Origin: Kordiimonas aestuarii
GTDB lineage: Bacteria; Pseudomonadota; Alphaproteobacteria; Sphingomonadales; Kordiimonadaceae
Direction of reading: 5' to 3'
DNA: 64,000 nucleotides
Assembly (NCBI RefSeq): GCF_025574465.1
Contig: NZ_JAOBPP010000013.1
Span: 78,095-142,094, forward strand
In this document: positions 47,693 through 56,689 of the stretch, piece by piece
Layout of the letters: each line of letters begins with the position of its first letter
How positions within the stretch are numbered: position 1 is the first letter of the stretch
Notes under the pieces: model-generated
What the model was told of the DNA's origin: nothing
The model's database searches: none
The model's input: the letters and a program-made list of their open reading frames with translations, nothing else
Position numbers and translations under genes: made by a program

Positions 47693-49314
47693 CGCTCAGT
47701 CTCCATTAGATCGCGATGAATTTGCAGCGCATTGGCGAGCATGATTGATTGACGCCGCGCATCGTCATTGTGCAGTGGCAACATGGTTATAAACAGCAGT
47801 GCCATGATAGCGAGAATTTCGTTGTCTATAACGGGCTTTCCCTCAACGGTACTTTCTGCGAGATCCTGTTGTAGAAAATCGATTAGCGCCGACGTGGGGC
47901 GTTTGAACGAGAAGTTACGCTCTGCATGCTCTTCAAACGATGCTCGGCCGACCAGAAGGTAATCATAACACCCGACAATGGAATGGGCCAATTTAGCGAG
48001 GTCGTATCGATAGTCTCCGTAAATAGACTGGTTGTCAGGAGTGACGGCGCCGCGCGGATCCACGATCTTGATCTGGCGAGACCGGAAATCAAAGAATGTG
48101 TTACCGAAGAAAAAATCGCCGTGCCAGAGGCATATATGCGCTGGCGTCGTCTTTTGGATCTGGGCTAGCAGGTCTGCGGAGATTTTGTTCAGACTGGGCG
48201 TTTCGGTTCCATTTAGTAAATAGGTATCGTCTTCATCCCAGCTTCGTTGTTTGCAAAAGTCGGTCACCCGGGCGTAGGTCTTGTTGACATACACTTCCTG
48301 GTGAAAGGTATTTGCGTAGGCGTTACCGTGAAAAGGATGTCCCTCAGGAGGCCGAATAGCACGACAGTTGCTTAAAAACCCTGTGCATTTGGTTATGATA
48401 TGACGCCACACGTAGGTTGGGAGCCGGCCAAAGACAAAAAGTTCTGCAAGGGTGGGTTGGTAAAGATATTCCAGGCAGTATCCGGCACGCCCATCAACCT
48501 CTGTTTCGCCAAAAAACTGCGGTACAAATGGCTTGATCTCTCGTGGCAGGTTCTGGAACCAGGCGGCCTCGGCTTTCATTTTCTTCCCATGGCGCGAGGT
48601 CTTTGTTATTGAGATACCGTCGGAGGTAATATCGTTGAAAGCGCGACTGGTGAGCATTTTACGTTTGGACCGGTAAATCAGCGGCAGGTGACCAAAGTCG
48701 TACCATCCGTGAGCGGCTGCATAAGAGAACGGCCGCACGGCGGCATATTCATTCAGGCATCCGATGAAGTCATCATTGCGGGATGTGATATCGAGCAGTG
48801 CTTGGGGGTCAGAGAAGGCAAAAAAACCACAAACGACCTCGCGTGTGGAGCGTCCGTCGCCCAATCTGCTTCTGATGACAGGTTCATGACCGCTGTCATG
48901 GTCGATGAACGCCCACTCATAATATTCTGTAGTTTGCCCGGTTGCGATCCAGTCGGCCGCTTCGTCAACCTCACCAGTGATAAGAGTATCACCATATAGC
49001 AGGTAGGTTTTTTCATCTGCACCAGCGTGCGAAAGCGCATAATTGACCGCCTGAGACAGGTTTAGGCCGGATGGTGCACGCAAGAGCGATACCAACTGGG
49101 CATCAAGTATATCTTGGTCCCAAGGGTCAACTTCGTACGATTCAGGAATAGTCAAGATGACCTCAGCGTCCAGCTGAGCTGCTATTTCAAGCTGCAGTTC
49201 ATAAAGCCTTCTGGTGCCCAGTGGCAAAAAAGCTGGCGGGATTTTGCCGAATTCAGCGACTATTTCGGCGGAACAATAAGCGCCAGATAAGATGATGAGC
49301 TTTGGTGTTTGCAT
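47689..49314 (-). CDS. Fused nucleotidyltransferase-like and aminoglycoside-phosphotransferase-like (kinase) protein
   Basis: The 541-residue protein has an N-terminal NTP-transferase-like domain (residues about 1-230; LLYGDTLITGE, AAHGWYDFGHLP). In it the usual glycine-rich GxGTR loop is replaced by LIILSGAYCSAEIVAEFGKI, so it may not transfer nucleotides. The C-terminal half is an APH/choline-kinase-like fold with CLWHGDFFFGNTFFD (catalytic HGD) and KIVDPRGAV (metal-binding DPRG). It should phosphorylate a small hydroxylated compound. The ATG at 49314 is taken as start; a TTG at 49344 is possible. Confidence 0.75.
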   Translation of the reverse strand: MQTPKLIILSGAYCSAEIVAEFGKIPPAFLPLGTRRLYELQLEIAAQLDAEVILTIPESYEVDPWDQDILDAQLVSLLRAPSGLNLSQAVNYALSHAGADEKTYLLYGDTLITGEVDEAADWIATGQTTEYYEWAFIDHDSGHEPVIRSRLGDGRSTREVVCGFFAFSDPQALLDITSRNDDFIGCLNEYAAVRPFSYAAAHGWYDFGHLPLIYRSKRKMLTSRAFNDITSDGISITKTSRHGKKMKAEAAWFQNLPREIKPFVPQFFGETEVDGRAGYCLEYLYQPTLAELFVFGRLPTYVWRHIITKCTGFLSNCRAIRPPEGHPFHGNAYANTFHQEVYVNKTYARVTDFCKQRSWDEDDTYLLNGTETPSLNKISADLLAQIQKTTPAHICLWHGDFFFGNTFFDFRSRQIKIVDPRGAVTPDNQSIYGDYRYDLAKLAHSIVGCYDYLLVGRASFEEHAERNFSFKRPTSALIDFLQQDLAESTVEGKPVIDNEILAIMALLFITMLPLHNDDARRQSIMLANALQIHRDLMETER

Positions 49315-49352
49315 CGAATTTTTATTCTTCCCCCAAGACGGCAAAACAATAG

Positions 49353-49715
49353 CTACATTTCAAGCAGTGTACGTATTTCTTCGTATGTTTTCTCAACAAA
49401 TTCATTCGGGCGCACGGCTCGATCATCAATATAAAAGCCGTCATGGCCACACCACGGCTTGCCCATCCAGATTTCATCGTAGGGTATACCGTTGGTTTCG
49501 AGCCATTTGACAAGTGTTGGTACGGTTTTTGCTGTTATCTTGCCGAGATTATTTTCGTGCGTCCGCATGTTGCGGCTGGAATACAAGACAATTTCAAACC
49601 CCTGTGCCTTATAGGCCCGCAACTGCTCGATTACAGGCTGGTTCGGCTCGAGGGCAGCATAATCGTCACCCGGAATGGTCATAGTATTATCAATGTCGAC
49701 GACTAACCGTTTCAC
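49353..49715 (-). CDS. Capsule-type HAD phosphatase
   Basis: This 120-residue protein has the HAD motif I DIDNTM near the N-terminus, motif II YSSRN and a C-terminal DGFYIDDRAV aspartate pair. It is a short, capless HAD of the kind annotated as capsular polysaccharide biosynthesis phosphatase. A GTG (49715) or TTG (49718) start follows AGGGG. With the two downstream genes it forms a phosphatase/kinase/nucleotidyltransferase trio, implying dedicated synthesis of an activated polymer component. Confidence 0.8.
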   Translation of the reverse strand: MKRLVVDIDNTMTIPGDDYAALEPNQPVIEQLRAYKAQGFEIVLYSSRNMRTHENNLGKITAKTVPTLVKWLETNGIPYDEIWMGKPWCGHDGFYIDDRAVRPNEFVEKTYEEIRTLLEM

Positions 49716-49759
49716 CAAATAACCCCTTATACATATTCAACTAAAGCCTGAGCCTGTAC

Positions 49760-51091
49760 CTACCTGACTGCTTGCGGGGCGTCTAGTTGTATATCCGATC
49801 GCGTTTTGGCCTCATTCGCTGCGATCGCCGCCAAACACAAAGCTAAAAGGAAAACTGCCGATAAAGAAATAGCGGGAATCTGAAAGGGAAAATCTACGAC
49901 AGCATGCAAGCTGAGCTGAGTCAGAACCCCGACAGCCATATATTTAAAACCGGTGACACGTGCGTTGTGTGAGCGCACCAGCGGATTGAAAACCAGCAGG
50001 AATAGTGAGAACAAGAAAACGGCCGAAGCCGGTAAGCCTGCCGTCATTGCCAGCTCAAGATAGTCACTATGGGCTCGGTCAAAGAATAGGGTTACCTCTG
50101 AAGGCCTCACCATGCGAAAAGCTGTTTCAAAACTACCGATACCGTATCCTGTAATGGGTCGCTCCCAGATGGCGTGAAGAATGGCTGGATAGACATCAAA
50201 CCTTTGATCTGAAAATATTTCTTTCTCAAGCCGTTCGTTGAAGTAGGTGCCGCTGAACCACCAAAGTATGATAAGTATTCCTATCATGCCGAATACCCAC
50301 GCGAAAGCACTGCTGCTGAAACCCTTTTTTGATTTTATCCATAAAAAAAACAACACAAGCAGCCCTGCCATCACTGAGAGAACACCCGCACGGGAGCCCG
50401 TCATGAGCAGTGCGGTCATGCAAAAGAGAGCCGAAGCGATATAGAACCAGCCTTCACGGATGAACGACTTTATCAAAAGTGTTGTGTCCGATACTTGCCA
50501 GGCGGGCTGAGACCGGTTTCTTCCGAGCCAGGACAGGGTCAGACTTGTGGATGTTATGAGGCCAAGGCCACAATAGGCGGCAAAATTATTTGGGTTAATG
50601 AAACTTGAGGTCAATGCAATTTTATATGCAGTTTTGGGGTACCAAAGGACATGGGTGCCATCAAGGACGAAGGAAAAGAAGCCGTATAGGCTGTAGACCA
50701 CCACAATAAACGAGAATATTTTTAGTAAGGTCTTGAGTTGGCCAGGCTGTTGCCTGCCATAGGTATAGCAAATTACAAAAAACAGGCCATGTGCGAGAAA
50801 CAATGCTGCTACCTTGATGGACTGAAGCGGCTCAATAGACAAGGCTCCGGTGCCTGTAACGTCAGTAGCCTGGAAAAAACACCAGATTACAAACAACACG
50901 AAACATAAAAGCCCGCCGCTGTATGTTCCGGCGGCTTCGATTCCGAGCGGGTTTTTGATTTTCCGAGTTGCCAGCACCAGCCACAACCCAGCCGCTGAAA
51001 TATAGATGATCCAGAACCATTGCCATTCTGCACGCGCACTACCAAAGGGTAGTGGTACGATCGCGAGCAGAAAAACAATTAACCACTTCAA
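49760..51091 (-). CDS. O-antigen ligase/polymerase family membrane protein
   Basis: The 443-residue protein has about eleven hydrophobic segments and a Wzy_C-type region: ITGYGIGSFETAFRMVRP followed by FFDRAHSDYLELAMTAGLPAS. The arginine/histidine pattern in the periplasmic loop (RAHSDYLE) is characteristic of WaaL/Wzy_C proteins. It either polymerises repeat units or ligates them to a lipid acceptor. The start codon is a TTG. It is the second polymerase/ligase-type gene in the cluster. Confidence 0.87.
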   Translation of the reverse strand: MKWLIVFLLAIVPLPFGSARAEWQWFWIIYISAAGLWLVLATRKIKNPLGIEAAGTYSGGLLCFVLFVIWCFFQATDVTGTGALSIEPLQSIKVAALFLAHGLFFVICYTYGRQQPGQLKTLLKIFSFIVVVYSLYGFFSFVLDGTHVLWYPKTAYKIALTSSFINPNNFAAYCGLGLITSTSLTLSWLGRNRSQPAWQVSDTTLLIKSFIREGWFYIASALFCMTALLMTGSRAGVLSVMAGLLVLFFLWIKSKKGFSSSAFAWVFGMIGILIILWWFSGTYFNERLEKEIFSDQRFDVYPAILHAIWERPITGYGIGSFETAFRMVRPSEVTLFFDRAHSDYLELAMTAGLPASAVFLFSLFLLVFNPLVRSHNARVTGFKYMAVGVLTQLSLHAVVDFPFQIPAISLSAVFLLALCLAAIAANEAKTRSDIQLDAPQAVR

Positions 51092-51147
51092 AGCTGGTAC
51101 TCTCTCTGGAATATACCGACGCCATCAGGGCAACACCGGGAATTTGA

Positions 51148-52098
51148 TCAGGCGTCGCTCAGTAGCCCATCAAAATATGTGATGGTTTTTTTCAGGCCTT
51201 CGGTAAGTTGGACTTTTGGCGACCAGCCTAAAACCTTCTCCGCCTTGGTGAGGTCAGGGCGGCGCTGGAGCGGGTCGTTTTCAGGAAGGGGTTCAAAGCG
51301 AAGTTCCGACCGCGAACCGGTAAGATCAATGACCTGTTCTGCAAGTGCGCGGATGGTGAATTCGCCGGCGTTGCCCAAGTTGATTGGTCCCGTGACTTCG
51401 CGCGGACTTGCCATAAGGCCCAGGAAGCCACCCACCAGGTCATCGACGTAGCAGAAGGAGCGTGTCTGCGAGCCGTCTCCGTATATTGTAATGTCATGCC
51501 CCTGAAGCGCCTGAACGATGAAATTGGAAACCACACGTCCGTCATTCGGGTGCATGCGTGGGCCATAGGTATTGAATATCCGCGCTACCTTGATTTCAAG
51601 ATCATGTTGACGAAGGTAGTCAAAGAACAATGTTTCTGCGCAGCGCTTTCCTTCGTCATAACAGGAGCGGGGGCCGATCGGATTGACGTTGCCCCAATAC
51701 TCTTCTGACTGAGGGTGTACCAGAGGGTCCCCGTATACTTCGCTCGTTGATGCCTGGAATATTTTGGCTTGCAGGCGCTTGGCGAGGCCCAGCATGTTGA
51801 TGGCACCATGGACGCTTGTCTTTGTCGTTTGCACCGGATCGCGCTGATAGTGGATTGGCGACGCCGGACAGGCCAGATTGTATATTTCGTCAACTTCTAC
51901 ATAGAGCGGAAAGGTTACGTCATGACGCAGCAGTTCGAAATTTGGATTATCCAGCAGGTGCAGTATATTGCGGCGCGCCCCGGTGTAAAAATTATCGAGG
52001 CATAAGACCTCATGTCCCTGATCGAGAAGGCGTTCACACAGGTGGGACCCGAGAAAACCAGCGCCACCAGTTACCAGAACACGTTTAACGGTTTGCAC
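51148..52098 (-). CDS. UDP-glucuronate decarboxylase (UDP-xylose synthase)
   Basis: The 316-residue SDR is a close match to UXS enzymes: [48 protein letters not shown] (catalytic Tyr-Lys), [11 protein letters not shown] and [16 protein letters not shown]. It oxidises and decarboxylates UDP-glucuronate to UDP-xylose with bound NAD. The GTG start follows AAAGGA. It lies 23 bases downstream of the initiating transferase gene, so xylose supply is tied to chain initiation. Confidence 0.95.
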   Translation of the reverse strand: MQTVKRVLVTGGAGFLGSHLCERLLDQGHEVLCLDNFYTGARRNILHLLDNPNFELLRHDVTFPLYVEVDEIYNLACPASPIHYQRDPVQTTKTSVHGAINMLGLAKRLQAKIFQASTSEVYGDPLVHPQSEEYWGNVNPIGPRSCYDEGKRCAETLFFDYLRQHDLEIKVARIFNTYGPRMHPNDGRVVSNFIVQALQGHDITIYGDGSQTRSFCYVDDLVGGFLGLMASPREVTGPINLGNAGEFTIRALAEQVIDLTGSRSELRFEPLPENDPLQRRPDLTKAEKVLGWSPKVQLTEGLKKTITYFDGLLSDA

Positions 52099-52121
52099 GC
52101 ATTATTCCTTTAATTGGATGA

Positions 52122-53579
52122 TTAGTAAGCGTTTTTATCAAGCAGCGCAGGCGCGGTCATGATCAGTATACGTAAATCCAGCCAGACCGACCAGTGATCC
52201 ACATACCAGAGATCATACTCGACCCGTTTTGTCATCTTTTCGAGCGTATCGGTTTCGCCGCGCAGGCCATGGATTTGTGCCCAGCCTGTTATGCCCGGCT
52301 TCACCTTGTGCCGCGCCAGATACGCCTCAACATCGTTCAGAACCTGATCGGAAAGTGCAACCGGGTGCGGCCGCGGCCCTACCAATGACATGTCCCCCTT
52401 AACCACATTCAATAACTGCGGTAATTCATCAATGCTTGTTCTGCGAATGATGCGACCAAGGCGCGTAACGCGGGGGTCGCTTTTGGTTGCTTGTCTAAAC
52501 TCATTGTCTTGCGGAGGCTTGAAATACATTGAGCGGAATTTGAAGACCTTGAATGTACCATTGGCAAAGCCGTGTCGTTCCTGGCGGAAAAATACAGGTC
52601 CTGGGCTGTCCAGCTTGATCATGATCGCGATGACCAGGAGGAAGGGACTGAGAAGAAGCAGAAGGAGACTACCCAGTACAAGATCTTCAGCACGCTTCAG
52701 AATAAGGGCGCTGCTGGAAAGCGGGCGTCTACCCAGCGTTACGGCGGGTAGACCCGCGTGCTGTCCTACCTCACGGCCCGGGAATACATTTGCCACCGGA
52801 AGTATCGGAGCATGTATCTCACATGGCAGGACCGAAAGGCTGGCCCTGACAGCGTCAACCTCATCAACATTGTCCCAGTCAAGTGCGAGCCAGACACTGT
52901 CAATGTCGAGGCCGTGGCATTGATCTATCAATTGCCGGACATGCCCGGTCCGTGTCGACTGCTCTATCCCCTTCAGGTCGGTTGCCGCATCGGCGCCAAA
53001 TACACCCACGATAATCGTGTTGGCACTCTGGCGTTGTAGAAGGTCAATCAGGTCGGCAGCGCATTTGTCATTGGAACTTACAATCGCGACCCGGCTATAC
53101 AGGTGCCCGGCCAAGCCCGCACGCCTGGCCGCGATATTCCACAAAAAACGAACGGTAAGCAGCCCAACGCCACCGAGCAGGAACCAATATCCAGCCCATA
53201 ACCGGGAGAAGCCCTGGCCACTTTTAGTTGCGAACGCAATTGCTGCGACACCGAGGACCACATAAACCCAGATTGTTGCAACGTTGCGAAGGCCTTGCCA
53301 GATGGTTGTACGTTCAGGCAGAACATACAGGTCGGCCCTGATAGCCAGTATCCACCACCCAAACCAGGCAAGTACCGGGACAAGTGTATAGTCCGGAGCG
53401 AGCAACGAGAACTCAAAACGGATCAGCCAGGCAAGCTGTGCCGCCGCAAAAATAATCAATATGTCCGTGAGGAACATCAGCATCGTGCGCATGTCGGAAC
53501 GCCAGAACGCACGTCCCTTCGACGGCTTGGACAAGTGCTTGTCCGCCGTTTCAAATATTGGGAAGCTAGAATCTAACAC
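52122..53579 (-). CDS. Polyprenyl glycosylphosphotransferase (initiating, WcaJ/PssZ-like)
   Basis: The 485-residue protein has N-terminal membrane helices with a CoA-binding-like domain (about residues 40-250). The C-terminal catalytic domain starts at LKRAEDLVLGSLLLLLLSPF and continues with DSPGPVFFRQERHGFANGTF, KFRSMY, TSIDELPQLLNVVKGDMSLVGPRP and KPGITGWAQIHGLRGETD. It attaches the first sugar-1-phosphate, often glucose or galactose, to undecaprenyl phosphate. The GTG start has GAGGTC upstream. As first gene of a long minus-strand run, its promoter should lie just beyond 53580. Confidence 0.94.
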   Translation of the reverse strand: MLDSSFPIFETADKHLSKPSKGRAFWRSDMRTMLMFLTDILIIFAAAQLAWLIRFEFSLLAPDYTLVPVLAWFGWWILAIRADLYVLPERTTIWQGLRNVATIWVYVVLGVAAIAFATKSGQGFSRLWAGYWFLLGGVGLLTVRFLWNIAARRAGLAGHLYSRVAIVSSNDKCAADLIDLLQRQSANTIIVGVFGADAATDLKGIEQSTRTGHVRQLIDQCHGLDIDSVWLALDWDNVDEVDAVRASLSVLPCEIHAPILPVANVFPGREVGQHAGLPAVTLGRRPLSSSALILKRAEDLVLGSLLLLLLSPFLLVIAIMIKLDSPGPVFFRQERHGFANGTFKVFKFRSMYFKPPQDNEFRQATKSDPRVTRLGRIIRRTSIDELPQLLNVVKGDMSLVGPRPHPVALSDQVLNDVEAYLARHKVKPGITGWAQIHGLRGETDTLEKMTKRVEYDLWYVDHWSVWLDLRILIMTAPALLDKNAY

Positions 53580-54013
53580 GTTGACCTCAGTTCTTGTATT
53601 TCAACAAGAAGTTTGCCTCGAAAACAATAATTTAGTGCGTACAGTTACACTCCGCGAAAATAACCGGGTGCGCCGCGCAAGATATCATTAAAATTACCAA
53701 AGTTTACCCTCATATCCATGTGAGTTACAAGATTTTATACGCCAGACAATTCTAGCTGGTTGTTTATTTCTGTCCGGTTGAAAAAAAGTATGAACGGCAT
53801 CGGAACGTGGTACGTTCATACCAATCATTTTTCTGCAAGTGCGGAACAGGCCCCCGGCTCCCGCGCTGCGACACTGTGATACGACCCAACGTGCAACGCC
53901 TTTGAACAGGTCGCCGATGATGCGACACTGTGGTCACTTTACGCCCCGTGCTATATCTATATTTTTGATGTCGTTAGCACTGAGTGGAAGAGACTGCTGC
54001 AAAGGAAGCGCCT
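53580..54013. promoter_or_regulatory. Divergent regulatory region between the polysaccharide cluster and cydAB
   Basis: This 430-base region must drive both the initiating transferase (minus) and cydA (plus). It holds a 9-bp inverted repeat (53788-53796 with 53813-53821) and a shorter palindrome within it (53803-53817). It also has a direct repeat TGCGACACTGTG at 53867-53878 and 53921-53932, each preceded by GAACAGG (53844-53850 and 53904-53910). GAAC-N7-GAAC at 53792-53806 fits the alphaproteobacterial LexA box, but eight fixed bases recur by chance. No FNR-type site was recognised. Confidence 0.45.
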
Positions 54014-55438
54014 ATGTCAGAATTTCTGAACGCCGAGCTGCTTGCCAGGGCACAATTCGCCTTTACCATTGCCTTCCATATTGTTTTTCCGGCTTTTACC
54101 ATTGGGCTGGCCTCATATCTTGCGGTACTGGAAGGGCTCTGGCTTAGGACAGGAAATGACGCATATCTGGCGACGTATCGGTACTGGCTCAAGATATTTG
54201 CTGTTGCATTTGGCATGGGCGTCGTCTCTGGTCTTGTGATGAGCTATCAGTTCGGCACCAACTGGGCTGTGTTCTCCGACAAGGCCGGGCCTGTGATCGG
54301 CCCGCTGATGGGGTATGAAGTGCTTTCGGCCTTTTTCCTTGAGGCGGGTTTTCTCGGTATCATGCTGTTTGGCATGCAAAAGGTAGGTCGAAGGCTGCAT
54401 TATTTTGCGACGCTGATGGTGGCTTTCGGTACTCTTTTTTCCGCATTCTGGATACTGAGTGTCAACAGCTGGATGCAGACTCCTGCGGGTTATGTCATCA
54501 ATGAAGTGGGCCAGTTTGTCCCCGCAGACTGGTGGCAGGTGGTGTTTAATCCGTCCTTTCCCTATCGCCTCGTTCATATGGTTCTTGCCGCCTATCTGAC
54601 CACAGCCTTTGTCGTCGGTGGTGTTGGCGCATGGCATCTTTTACGCCACCGGGAAAACCGGCCAGCACGCATCATGTTTTCAATGGGGCTGTGGATGGCA
54701 ACAATTGTGGCACCTGTCCAGATTGTTGCGGGCGATATGCACGGGCTCAACACGCTTGAGCATCAGCCCCGCAAAGTGGCCGCGATGGAGGGCCATTACG
54801 AGACCGGGCGCGGCGTTCCGCTGATTTTGTTTGGCCTGCCCAATGACGAGACGGAGGAAGTGGATTATGCGCTTGAGGTCCCGAATGTTGCCAGCTTCAT
54901 ACTGACCCATGACTGGCAGGGCGAAGTGAAGGGGCTGAAAGAATGGCCCCGGGAAGACAGGCCTCCTGTCGCGATTGTGTTCTGGGCGTTTCGGGTGATG
55001 GTTGGCGTGGGGTTCCTTATGGCGACACTTGGCCTGTGGGCGCTTTATGCCCGGATGCGTGGCAGGCTGTATGACAGCCCGCTTCTCAAACGTGTGGCGG
55101 TCGTTCTCGCACCGTCCGGTTTTATCGCGGTGCTCGCCGGATGGGTGGTTACCGAAGTCGGACGACAGCCTTACACGGTGTACGGCATGTTGCGCACATC
55201 AGATTCGCTCTCCCCCATCGCGGCGCCTGCGGTCGCTACATCGCTTGCAATCTTTGCCATCGTCTATTTTGTCGTTTTTGGACTGGGTACCTTGTATATG
55301 CTGAAGCTTATGGCACACCGTCCTGAAGTTACCGAGCGTGGACCGGAAGAGGGGAAACCCATGCGCGCGGCGGGCACAACGCCGGTTGCTGCCTTCGAGG
55401 AACCTGAGCATCCGGAAGGAGATAGCCATGATGATTGA
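54014..55438 (+). CDS. cydA: Cytochrome bd-type quinol oxidase subunit I
   Basis: The 474-residue protein has nine membrane segments, His22 in FAFTIAFHIVFP (haem b595/d ligand position), the QFGTNWAVFSDKAGPVIGPL region, YRLVHMVLAAYL and the GRQPYTVYGMLRT element. Its length is near that of the cyanide-insensitive CIO group, with a short Q-loop compared with Escherichia coli CydA (522 residues). It oxidises quinol and reduces oxygen without pumping protons. The start at 54014 has AAGGA upstream; an in-frame GTG at 53984 is less likely. It overlaps cydB by 11 bases. Confidence 0.95.
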   Translation: MSEFLNAELLARAQFAFTIAFHIVFPAFTIGLASYLAVLEGLWLRTGNDAYLATYRYWLKIFAVAFGMGVVSGLVMSYQFGTNWAVFSDKAGPVIGPLMGYEVLSAFFLEAGFLGIMLFGMQKVGRRLHYFATLMVAFGTLFSAFWILSVNSWMQTPAGYVINEVGQFVPADWWQVVFNPSFPYRLVHMVLAAYLTTAFVVGGVGAWHLLRHRENRPARIMFSMGLWMATIVAPVQIVAGDMHGLNTLEHQPRKVAAMEGHYETGRGVPLILFGLPNDETEEVDYALEVPNVASFILTHDWQGEVKGLKEWPREDRPPVAIVFWAFRVMVGVGFLMATLGLWALYARMRGRLYDSPLLKRVAVVLAPSGFIAVLAGWVVTEVGRQPYTVYGMLRTSDSLSPIAAPAVATSLAIFAIVYFVVFGLGTLYMLKLMAHRPEVTERGPEEGKPMRAAGTTPVAAFEEPEHPEGDSHDD

Positions 55439-56432
55439 TTTACCACTCGTATGGGCTTTCCTGATCGCAGCTGCAATTTTGATCTACGTGGTTCTGGATG
55501 GCTTTGATCTGGGTATCGGGATACTGTTCCCGTTTCTGAACAACCCAGAAGACCGCGATACCGCCGTGAATACCGTCGCGCCGGTATGGGACGGGAACGA
55601 AACGTGGTTGATTTTGGGCGGTGGCGGCCTGTTTGCAACATTCCCCCTTGCATACGCCATACTGATGCCAGCGCTGTATGTGCCCATTCTTGCAATGTTG
55701 TTTGGCCTCATATTTCGCGGCGTGGCTTTCGAATTTCGTTGGCGGGATGAAAAACATAAGCCCTATTGGGACTTCGGTTTTACGGCGGGTTCTATGGTGG
55801 CCGCATTTTGTCAGGGCATTGCGCTCGGCGCCTTCATTCAGGGAGTGGACGTCGATGGACGCGCCTATGCCGGTGGCTGGTGGGATTGGCTCACACCTTT
55901 CAGTTTGCTCACGGGTATTGCTCTGGTTGTAGGGTATACTTTGCTGGGGGCAACCTGGCTTGTCATGAAAACAGAAGGCAGCTTGGGCGAAAGGGCGGTA
56001 AGATATGCGCGGATTACGGTGGTGGGTATCCTCATTTTCATTGCCATAATCAGCGCAGCCACCCTGTCGTTGGATCCCAGTTTCATGGAGCGCTGGATGG
56101 CATGGCCCGCTGTGCTTTACTCAGCGCCAGTGCCCTTGGCGGTCGGGATTGTGACGTTCTGGCTTTGGCGATGCTTGGGGGAAAAAATGGATTTCAAACC
56201 GTTTATTGCCGCAATACTGCTTTTCATACTGTGTTTTATCGGGCTCGGGATTAGCCTTTTCCCCCATATGGTGCCGCCAGCTATTACCATATGGGAAGCG
56301 GCCGCGCCTGATGACAGTTTGTGGTTCCTGCTTGTCGGGACGGCAATATTGCTTCCGGTCATTCTTGGTTATACGGCTTACGCCTACTGGATTTTCCGTG
56401 GGAAAATACAAGCGGGAGAAGGGTATCACTAG
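55428..56432 (+). CDS. cydB: Cytochrome bd-type quinol oxidase subunit II
   Basis: The 334-residue subunit has eight to nine membrane helices, with the family opening IDLPLVWAFLIAAAILIYVV, YVVLDGFDLGIGIL, PVWDGNETWLILGGGGLFA and FRGVAFEFRWR. It pairs with CydA to form the oxidase core. The ATG at 55428 lies inside the end of cydA, and the stop overlaps the next small gene's GTG by one base (TAGTG), so all three are translationally linked. Confidence 0.95.
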   Translation: MMIDLPLVWAFLIAAAILIYVVLDGFDLGIGILFPFLNNPEDRDTAVNTVAPVWDGNETWLILGGGGLFATFPLAYAILMPALYVPILAMLFGLIFRGVAFEFRWRDEKHKPYWDFGFTAGSMVAAFCQGIALGAFIQGVDVDGRAYAGGWWDWLTPFSLLTGIALVVGYTLLGATWLVMKTEGSLGERAVRYARITVVGILIFIAIISAATLSLDPSFMERWMAWPAVLYSAPVPLAVGIVTFWLWRCLGEKMDFKPFIAAILLFILCFIGLGISLFPHMVPPAITIWEAAAPDDSLWFLLVGTAILLPVILGYTAYAYWIFRGKIQAGEGYH

Positions 56433-56560
56433 TGCGAGACAAGCAGCAGGAAACGACGACGCTTTGGCGAAAGCTTGCATGGTTTGGCGCGATCTGGACG
56501 GTGAGCGTACTGGCGCTCGCCGCTGTGGGGGCGCTCATTCGCTGGGCCTTGTCGCTCTGA
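56432..56560 (+). CDS. DUF2474/CydX-like small membrane subunit
   Basis: This 42-residue single-helix protein begins with a short polar N-terminus, then LWRKLAWFGAIWTVSVLALA and a second half of the same helix ending RWALSL. This is the pattern of DUF2474 proteins encoded after CIO-type cydAB, analogous to CydX in stabilising the oxidase. GGGAGAAGGG precedes the GTG start, which overlaps the cydB stop. It is short enough to be missed in routine annotation. Confidence 0.85.
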   Translation: MRDKQQETTTLWRKLAWFGAIWTVSVLALAAVGALIRWALSL

Positions 56561-56689
56561 CGGGCCCCGTGTAGTGTTTTCGTTGTATTTTGAGGGAGCA
56601 GGGCGTTTTTTTGAGTGTGAGAGGACCGTTTTTTAGAGGCTTTGTCTTGTTATAGCAATCCGTTGTCAGCCGCTTGGGCTTTATCCTGG

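Noticed and set aside
53792..53806. GAAC-N7-GAAC matching an alphaproteobacterial LexA (SOS) box
   Set aside because: Only eight fixed bases, so one or two hits are expected by chance in a window this size; the neighbouring genes are not typical SOS genes.
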